Assembly: GCA_031282945.1 (NCBI GenBank)
Contig: JAITCX010000208.1
Location: forward strand, 1-14,181
Reading direction: 5' to 3'
DNA length: 14,181 nt
Origin: Elusimicrobiota bacterium
GTDB taxonomy: Bacteria > Elusimicrobiota > Endomicrobiia > Endomicrobiales > Endomicrobiaceae
Shown: positions 6,145 to 11,560 of the stretch, in pieces
How positions within the stretch are numbered: position 1 is the stretch's first letter
Layout of the letters: each line of letters starts with the position of its first letter
The notes under the pieces: model-generated
Seen by the model: the letters and a program-made list of their open reading frames with translations, nothing else
What the model was told of the DNA's origin: nothing
Databases searched by the model: none
Made by a program: the position numbers and the translations under genes

Positions 6145-7908
6145 ATGACACCACATATTGAATTACTTACAATACTTACAATCGGCTTTGTCTTTGCATT
6201 GTTATTTGGATACATAACTCAAAAATTAGGCCTCTCGTCAATAGTTGGATATTTAATAGCAGGTTTTTGTATCGGGCCGATGACGCCTGGCGTTGTGGCG
6301 GATTATGCGCTTACGGCGCAGCTTGCCGAAGCGGGCGTCATTCTTTTGATGTTCGGCGTGGGCTTACATTTTAATTTAGACGATCTTCTATCAGTTAAGG
6401 GCGTGGCGATCACAGGCGCGATTGTGCAAAGCGTCGCATCCACAATGTTTGGAACTTTTCTAGGACTCCACTTGGGGCTTTCGCTTGGCTCAAGCATAAT
6501 TTTGGGTTTAGGACTATCGGTGGCCAGCACAGTAATTTTGATAAGAGTTTTAACCGACAACGGCGTAATTGGAAGCGTGCAGGGAAATGTGGTTGTGGGA
6601 TGGCTGATAGTTGAAGATATATTTACTGTTTTAATTTTGGTTTTGCTGCCCTCGCTTTCTAGCATTTTAGCTATGGGTTTTGGCAGCGAATCAGCGCTCA
6701 TTGGAATTGCAAAAAATGTCGGCATAGCAATTTTGCGTTTAGCTGGATTGTGGGTTATTGTGATGGAAATTGGCGGCCGTTTTGTCCCATGGATTTTTTC
6801 TAGAATTGCAAAGACGCGCTCGCAAGAACTATTTACTTTAGCTGTTTTAGTTATAGCTTTTGCCACGGCTATAGGGGCGTCTGTAGCTTTCTCAACTTCT
6901 TTTGCGCTCGGCGCTTTTTTAGGCGGGATGGTGGTGGGCAAAACAAAGATGAGCCATCAAGCCGCCTCAGACATGCTTCCTTTAAAAGATTCTTTTGCCG
7001 TTTTATTTTTTCTATCGGTAGGCATGCTTTTAGACCCGCGATTTATCATTAATTATCCCGCTTTAATTATCGCCTGTATCGGCGTAATTCTCATTATAAA
7101 ACCTCTTTTTGCAATGATTGCCGTCACGCTTTTAGGTTATTCGCCAAAAACTTCTTTAACTGTTGCGGCGGGTCTGGCGCAAATTGGCGAGTTTTCTTTT
7201 ATTCTAGCGCAAGTAGCAAAAAGTTTAGGGCTTGCGGGGGACGAAGTCTATAATGCCATTGTAGTCAGCGCCATTGTTACTATCACATTAAATCCTACTC
7301 TCTTTAAACAAGTCCCGAAAATTGAAAGATTTGTAATGAAACATGAGAAAATTTTGAAAGTTCTAAATTATTTTTCACAGCGCAAAAACAAGGACATTGA
7401 AAAATTAAACGCTCTAGCTAATTTAAAAAAAGAACAAGAACAAAATGCAAAGCGCGCAATTGTAGTTGGGTATGGACCGACCGGTCAAAGCGTGACGCAA
7501 GCTTTAATTAAAAAGGGCTGGACGCCTGTGATAATTGACACAAATATTGACACAATTATTACATTAAACAATGAGGGGCTGATGGCATTTTATGGGGATT
7601 GTTCAAGGCGGGAAGTTTTAAAAGCGGCGGGCATACAGAATGCGTCTTATTTGATAATAACGGTGCCGATTTTAAGCGCGACAATTGATGCCGCTATTGA
7701 GGCAAACATACTCAACCCATCTATTAGAATTTTAGTTAGAACAAGATTTTTAAATAATGGAGAATACTTAAAAAATATAGGCGTTGCAGGAATTGCTTTT
7801 GAAGAAGAAGAAGTGTCAAAAGGTTTGACGGCTTTACTTTTAGCGGATATGCGCAAACAAAAACGCATAAAAGAAAAAGAGTTGAAAAAGTCTCAAGATA
7901 AAAACTGA
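6145..7908 (+). CDS. KefB-type monovalent cation:proton antiporter with TrkA-N domain
   Basis: A 587-residue CPA2-family inner-membrane transporter, exchanging K+ or Na+ for protons. Residues about 6-385 form the Na+/H+ exchanger domain, with around 12 hydrophobic segments. Conserved CPA2 marks include AGFCIGP (39-45), LLMFGVGL (67-74), GWLIVEDI (152-159, acidic D158) and LAQIGEFSF (344-352). A charged linker (about 395-435) leads to a cytoplasmic TrkA-N/RCK Rossmann domain, with G442-Y-G444-P-T-G447 and D465 for nucleotide binding. No TrkA-C domain follows; a lysine-rich tail ends the protein. The layout matches YbaL/KefB-like proteins, with no glutathione-gating evidence visible. The ribosome site TGAGG overlaps the stop of the kinase gene. 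A strong hairpin terminator follows about 20 bases after the stop. Confidence 0.92.
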   Translation: MTPHIELLTILTIGFVFALLFGYITQKLGLSSIVGYLIAGFCIGPMTPGVVADYALTAQLAEAGVILLMFGVGLHFNLDDLLSVKGVAITGAIVQSVASTMFGTFLGLHLGLSLGSSIILGLGLSVASTVILIRVLTDNGVIGSVQGNVVVGWLIVEDIFTVLILVLLPSLSSILAMGFGSESALIGIAKNVGIAILRLAGLWVIVMEIGGRFVPWIFSRIAKTRSQELFTLAVLVIAFATAIGASVAFSTSFALGAFLGGMVVGKTKMSHQAASDMLPLKDSFAVLFFLSVGMLLDPRFIINYPALIIACIGVILIIKPLFAMIAVTLLGYSPKTSLTVAAGLAQIGEFSFILAQVAKSLGLAGDEVYNAIVVSAIVTITLNPTLFKQVPKIERFVMKHEKILKVLNYFSQRKNKDIEKLNALANLKKEQEQNAKRAIVVGYGPTGQSVTQALIKKGWTPVIIDTNIDTIITLNNEGLMAFYGDCSRREVLKAAGIQNASYLIITVPILSATIDAAIEANILNPSIRILVRTRFLNNGEYLKNIGVAGIAFEEEEVSKGLTALLLADMRKQKRIKEKELKKSQDKN

Positions 7909-7926
7909 TGCCGCAGTTGATAGATT

Positions 7927-7976
7927 AAATCTGTGAGGGCGCCCGTAATTTATGCGCCCTTACAGATTTTATTTTT
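7927..7976. terminator. Strong hairpin terminator between convergent genes
   Basis: AAATCTGTGAGGGCGC (7927-7942) pairs with GCGCCCTTACAGATTT (7954-7969), a 16-bp stem with one G-U pair and an 11-base loop. A T-rich run follows on the plus strand. It ends the antiporter operon and, being symmetrical, probably also stops the minus-strand gene that ends at 7980. Confidence 0.88.
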
Positions 7977-7979
7977 AGC

Positions 7980-8708
7980 TTATTTAATTTCTATCTCGTC
8001 AACAACCAAATTATCTACCGCTTCATTAGTTTTTGAAGCTGAATAATACTGGCTAGTTTTTGTAGCTGTATAATAAATTGTAACCACTTGATTGGGTGCC
8101 GCTCCTATATTTTTTTTAGTAATTTCAGCGGTTACGGATACATTTGTTTTTGGATCTACAATCATATAGATCGTTGCAAATTGTTGTTTAAGCAAAGCTT
8201 GCGATTTATATTTTCTAATGGCGCCGACCTTAGCGTTTCCGCTCTCCTGTTTAACATATTTATCAATTGTAATATTCTTATACTGCGATTTATCTATTGA
8301 ACTAGCCGGGGCTTTTGAGGCAAGCAGCCGTTCATTGGCCGCCGCGGCATTTGAATCTTTATCTATATAATCCAAAGTAATTTTATCAGTTGACCCCTCT
8401 TTTATAGCGGTATAATAAATTGTAATTTTTTTTGTCATACTGGGGGTTATCTCTATTGGGCGCAAAGAATGCATTGAAAAAGCCAAAGAGTTGTCAGGCA
8501 TTCCAAAGGTGTAACTTTCTTTACCATCAGTGGTGTAAAGAACTGCAACCGATTTAAACTTCTTTACTGTCCCCTTTGGAGCATTTTTAAATTGGGCGGC
8601 AAAATCTGGATAATCAATTAAGACATAAGAATTTTTATCTATTGTCTGCGCAAAAACATAAACAGCGCCCATCAATAAAAACAAAAACACTGTCAAAAAC
8701 TTTTTCAT
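7980..8708 (-). CDS. Exported protein of unknown function with two tandem homologous domains
   Basis: A 242-residue protein with a clear Sec signal peptide: MKK, a hydrophobic core (4-19), and probable cleavage after VFA at residue 20. There is no lipobox. The mature part consists of two copies of an unrecognised domain of about 95-105 residues (23-116 and 138-241). Both begin with IDK-x2-Y, share VKKFKSVAVL versus IRKYKSQALL, and both have TIYYTA (96-101 and 210-215) near their end followed by a D-x2-IxxDYI/VVDEI strand. The strand-rich, aromatic pattern suggests small beta domains. Start: a GTG at 8720 is in frame, but GGAGG (8718-8714) lies 5 bases before the ATG at 8708, which directly begins the signal peptide. 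It is transcribed away from the lectin gene. Likely periplasmic or secreted; function unknown. Confidence 0.8.
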   Translation of the reverse strand: MKKFLTVFLFLLMGAVYVFAQTIDKNSYVLIDYPDFAAQFKNAPKGTVKKFKSVAVLYTTDGKESYTFGMPDNSLAFSMHSLRPIEITPSMTKKITIYYTAIKEGSTDKITLDYIDKDSNAAAANERLLASKAPASSIDKSQYKNITIDKYVKQESGNAKVGAIRKYKSQALLKQQFATIYMIVDPKTNVSVTAEITKKNIGAAPNQVVTIYYTATKTSQYYSASKTNEAVDNLVVDEIEIK

Positions 8709-9008
8709 AATAGCCTCCACAACAATTATTTAACGCCAATCATCAAAAATCCTCTAAAGTTTCATAAGAATTCTCAATGATTTTTTTATTCTATGGATAC
8801 TCTCAACCTCTACTAATATTAAAGTTTTATGCAGGACTTAATTAAGAACAATTAAATATGAAACCGATTATTACATTATCATCTCAATTATGAATAGATT
8901 CGCTAGCAATAATTATCAACTCTATTTTGTTATGTATTTATACCGCTCATATATAGCGCCTACTATTATTAATGTATGGCGGGGCTATTATTTTTAGGAG
9001 GCATTACC
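8709..9008. other. Intergenic region between divergent exported-protein genes
   Basis: About 300 A/T-rich bases separate the two exported-protein genes. A candidate plus-strand promoter is TTGTTA (8927-8932), 17 bases, TATATA (8950-8955). On the minus strand only a weak TAGAAT (8793-8788) can be proposed as -10. No gene, RNA or repeat is recognised otherwise. Confidence 0.5.
8927..8955 (+). promoter_or_regulatory. Candidate promoter of the lectin gene
   Basis: TTGTTA and TATATA, each matching consensus at four of six positions, are spaced by exactly 17 bases and sit about 55 bases before the start codon. In such A/T-rich DNA this is suggestive only. Confidence 0.4.
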
Positions 9009-9521
9009 ATGAAAAAGATTTTTTTGTTTATTGTAGTTCTTGCAGGGCTTGCAATATTTGGGGCAAACGCTTACAGCCAGTCAATTATTTCTGGAACTTT
9101 TGCAATAAAAAATCCACAAACGCAAAAAGATGTGAGGCCTTATAGGGCGGGTACAGCTGACGGCAATAAAATAATACTTTATCCCCATCAAGAATGGAAA
9201 TGTATGACTTGGAATTTTAGACATATAGAAGGATCAACTTATCAATTAGAAAATCTATTCACCGGCAAAACCTTTCAAGCCTCGTCAGCGGTTAAAGCAG
9301 GCGTTACTTTATGGCAGCAGCCTTTAGTCAACAATGACAGCGCTCAATATTGGGAATTTTTAAAACAAGACAATGACACATATCTAATTAGACTAAAAAA
9401 TACAGAATTATATATTACAATTTCCTCAGATGAAACTAATTCAAATATTATTCTAATGCCGTATCAAAGAAATTCAACTAAACAGCAGTGGGCACTAATT
9501 GAACAATCTCCAACTTTTTAA
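9009..9521 (+). CDS. Secreted ricin-type beta-trefoil (RICIN) lectin-like protein
   Basis: A 170-residue protein with a Sec signal peptide (MKK, hydrophobic core 4-18, likely cut near ANA-YS at 21) and a single beta-trefoil domain filling the rest. Three sequence repeats each end in the family's QxW-type motif: CMTW (W68), AQYW (W115) and KQQW (W161), spaced 47 and 46 residues as expected for a trefoil. The second repeat, with GKTFQ and VTLWQQP, and the third, with ELYIT and IILMPYQ, match most clearly. RICIN domains usually bind sugars; no catalytic domain is attached, so it may be a free carbohydrate-binding protein or part of a surface complex. An in-frame ATG at 8976 exists, but AGGAGG (8996-9001) lies 7 bases before the ATG at 9009. 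A hairpin terminator follows. Confidence 0.82.
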   Translation: MKKIFLFIVVLAGLAIFGANAYSQSIISGTFAIKNPQTQKDVRPYRAGTADGNKIILYPHQEWKCMTWNFRHIEGSTYQLENLFTGKTFQASSAVKAGVTLWQQPLVNNDSAQYWEFLKQDNDTYLIRLKNTELYITISSDETNSNIILMPYQRNSTKQQWALIEQSPTF

Positions 9522-9545
9522 TTCAAGTTTTTAAAACTATACAAG

Positions 9546-9576
9546 GGGGCGGTAGAACTTTTCTACCGCCCCATTT
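9546..9576. terminator. Hairpin terminator between convergent genes
   Basis: GGGGCGGTAGAA (9546-9557) and TTCTACCGCCCC (9561-9572) form a perfect 12-bp stem with a CTT loop, followed by ATTTAA. It lies between the ends of the lectin gene and the minus-strand ATPase/nuclease gene and can serve both. Confidence 0.85.
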
Positions 9577-9581
9577 AACAA

Positions 9582-11261
9582 TTATTTTATTCGTTCAAAC
9601 TTTGCTCTCGCCTTTTGGCCTTTTTGCGCAAAAACCAATCCTATCAATAATACCTTATCATATTCTAATTCAAATCTCTCATAATACTTTTTCTCAGCAA
9701 TTTGTTTTAATGCCGCTTTTATCCCACTTTCTATTTTCTCATTTAGTCTTTTCTCAAAAACTTTTTTATTTCCTTTTTGGACTTTTTTATCTATTTCTAC
9801 ATATTTAACTTCTATTATTATCGCTGTATCTCCATAAATTATCACTATATCGGGTCTGCCTTTACTTGTCGGCAGCTCATTTAAAATATTAAATCCCATT
9901 ATATCTAATGATGTCCCAAACAGCGCTTGATACGCCGCTTCTCCTTTTGGCGCTTTCTTATATGAAATCAATGATATAAAACTTGAAAGCGTTTTATTAA
10001 AAAGTTCCTCATCAAAACTTTTGAAACTTTCTAAAAATGGTTTCCTCAAATTTGCAAGCTTTTTAGATTTTAATTCATACATTGCAAATAATGCTATTTT
10101 CTTTGCGCTTTCTTTCACCTCGGCATTCGGCCACACAAATGTGCATCCTATTGTCTTTCCATGTTCTTGTTCAATATCTTTTATTGTCAAATATCCATTT
10201 CTAAATAACATTATCTCTGGTTCTATTGCATCTAAATTTACTATCGTCAAATCCGACCACAAAAAATAAATCTCCTCAAAATCAAAATCCTGCATTGGAT
10301 TATTTCTTATAAACTTTTCCAACGATGCTGATGTCCCGGATTCAAACCAATAATTGTTAAACTCTTTATCCGCAAGCGCATTTAAAACTGAATACGGATT
10401 ATACATTTTTGTTTTCCCGTCCCAAGTGTACCCATCATAACAATCCTTTATTTCTTTAAGCGTTTCTTTCTTATCGTATCCAATTGCCTTAGCCATTTCA
10501 GTAATATAATAATCAAAATTACTTTCTAATTCTGTTTGCGTATACCCGCATATATCGCTAAATTGCGACTTTAATGTTATATTCCTTACATTGTTTAACC
10601 CTGAAAAAAATGACAGCCCGTTAATTTCTAAAAGCCCTGTCAAAAAAACAAAACGAATATAGGCGTCATTGCCTTTTATCACTTCATAAAAATCTCTCAA
10701 TACTTCTCTTATGCCATCCCTTTCTTTTTCCGATTTATCTAAATTATTTCTAATCGCTTTGTCATATTCGTCTATTAAAATTACCACTTTTTGTTTCTTA
10801 ACTTCATATAATTTTTTTATCAACCCAGAAAACTTTTTTGCTATACTTTCATTTCCATATTCAATTTTTATATTATTATTTCCTGCATTCCATTCCAGTG
10901 TCGCCTGCAAATCCTCAATCAACGCCTCTATGCTATTTACTCTTATATCCGAAAAATCAATCTTTATAATTGGATATTCTGTCCCCCACTCCCACTTATC
11001 ATAAATATATAAACCTTCAAATAAATATTTCTTGTCCTCAAAAAGCGCTTGCAGCGTTGATAAAAAAAGCGATTTGCCAAACCTTCTTGGGCGCGACAAA
11101 AAAAAGATCCTTCCGCCGTCAATCATATCAAAAACGTGTTTGGTCTTATCTATATAAATATAATTGCCCATACGCAAATCTTCAAAAGTCTGCACATCCA
11201 CAGGCAGTTTTTTAATTTGTCCTTCCTTTAAACTTGGAATTTTTTCTGTTTTGTTTTCCAT
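9582..11261 (-). CDS. AAA-ATPase-like / PD-(D/E)XK nuclease family protein
   Basis: A 559-residue soluble protein with the architecture AAA-ATPase_like (PF09820 type) followed by a C-terminal PD-(D/E)XK nuclease-superfamily domain (PF08011/DUF1703 type). The N-terminal hallmark LPVDVQTFEDLRMGNYIYID (19-38) precedes the Walker A variant RPRRFGKS (57-64). Walker B is VVILIDEYDKAI (159-170). The segment YDGYTWDGKTKMYNPYSVL (275-293) is typical of the family. The nuclease core shows GRPDIVI with D471, E484-V-K486, and a downstream Q520. All key residues are present, so the protein appears intact. Members are found in many copies in Bacteroidetes, spirochaetes and Elusimicrobia; their biological role is not established, though defence or DNA-mobility roles have been suspected. 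It stands alone, with AAAGG before the ATG and its own promoter. Confidence 0.88.
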   Translation of the reverse strand: MENKTEKIPSLKEGQIKKLPVDVQTFEDLRMGNYIYIDKTKHVFDMIDGGRIFFLSRPRRFGKSLFLSTLQALFEDKKYLFEGLYIYDKWEWGTEYPIIKIDFSDIRVNSIEALIEDLQATLEWNAGNNNIKIEYGNESIAKKFSGLIKKLYEVKKQKVVILIDEYDKAIRNNLDKSEKERDGIREVLRDFYEVIKGNDAYIRFVFLTGLLEINGLSFFSGLNNVRNITLKSQFSDICGYTQTELESNFDYYITEMAKAIGYDKKETLKEIKDCYDGYTWDGKTKMYNPYSVLNALADKEFNNYWFESGTSASLEKFIRNNPMQDFDFEEIYFLWSDLTIVNLDAIEPEIMLFRNGYLTIKDIEQEHGKTIGCTFVWPNAEVKESAKKIALFAMYELKSKKLANLRKPFLESFKSFDEELFNKTLSSFISLISYKKAPKGEAAYQALFGTSLDIMGFNILNELPTSKGRPDIVIIYGDTAIIIEVKYVEIDKKVQKGNKKVFEKRLNEKIESGIKAALKQIAEKKYYERFELEYDKVLLIGLVFAQKGQKARAKFERIK

Positions 11262-11293
11262 TTTATTAACCTTTAATTTTTTATATTTTCTTG

Positions 11294-11328
11294 CCTATAA
11301 TTATAGGAAACTTGATAAATATCGGCAA
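11294..11328 (-). promoter_or_regulatory. Promoter of the ATPase/nuclease gene with palindrome over the -10
   Basis: On the minus strand TTGCCG (11328-11323) and TATAAT (11305-11300) are 17 bases apart, about 40 bases before the start codon. The -10 lies within a perfect 14-bp palindrome, CCTATAATTATAGG (11294-11307), which could be a repressor site or simply a -10 facing both ways. Confidence 0.5.
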
Positions 11329-11444
11329 GAAAAATGTGAATTCAACAGACGAATACAGCGCCGTAAAGAATTTGAAGCCCTTAATAATTTCTTTCAGTGG
11401 CAATTTTTCAAATCATTATATAACGCTTCTTAATCTTTATATTC

Positions 11445-11474
11445 TTTACATCTTGTATATTTTAGGTGTATAAT
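11445..11474 (+). promoter_or_regulatory. Promoter of the giant surface-protein gene
   Basis: TTTACA (11445-11450) and a perfect TATAAT (11469-11474) are 18 bases apart. The leader to the GTG start is about 80 bases. The rest of the interval 11262-11560 between the two divergent genes contains no recognisable gene; short open frames in it lack ribosome sites. Confidence 0.6.
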
Positions 11475-11560
11475 TAGGTATAGTTTTTATATGTTCTATA
11501 AATAAATTTTGCAGCAGTAATGTAATGAAAATTTTAATCCGCTCTCAAAAGGACATCCTC

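Noticed and set aside
6303..6941. Minus-strand open frame of 212 codons inside the antiporter gene
   Set aside because: Antisense shadow of a well-conserved transporter; the product is rich in P, K, T and I with no domain signature.
9582..11261. Calling the ATPase/nuclease protein a transposase or defence system component
   Set aside because: No inverted repeats, target duplications or partner genes flank it; the family assignment is clear but a function is not.
10711..11433. Plus-strand open frames opposite and beyond the ATPase/nuclease gene start
   Set aside because: Antisense to Walker A/Walker B coding sequence or lying in A/T-rich intergenic DNA without ribosome sites.
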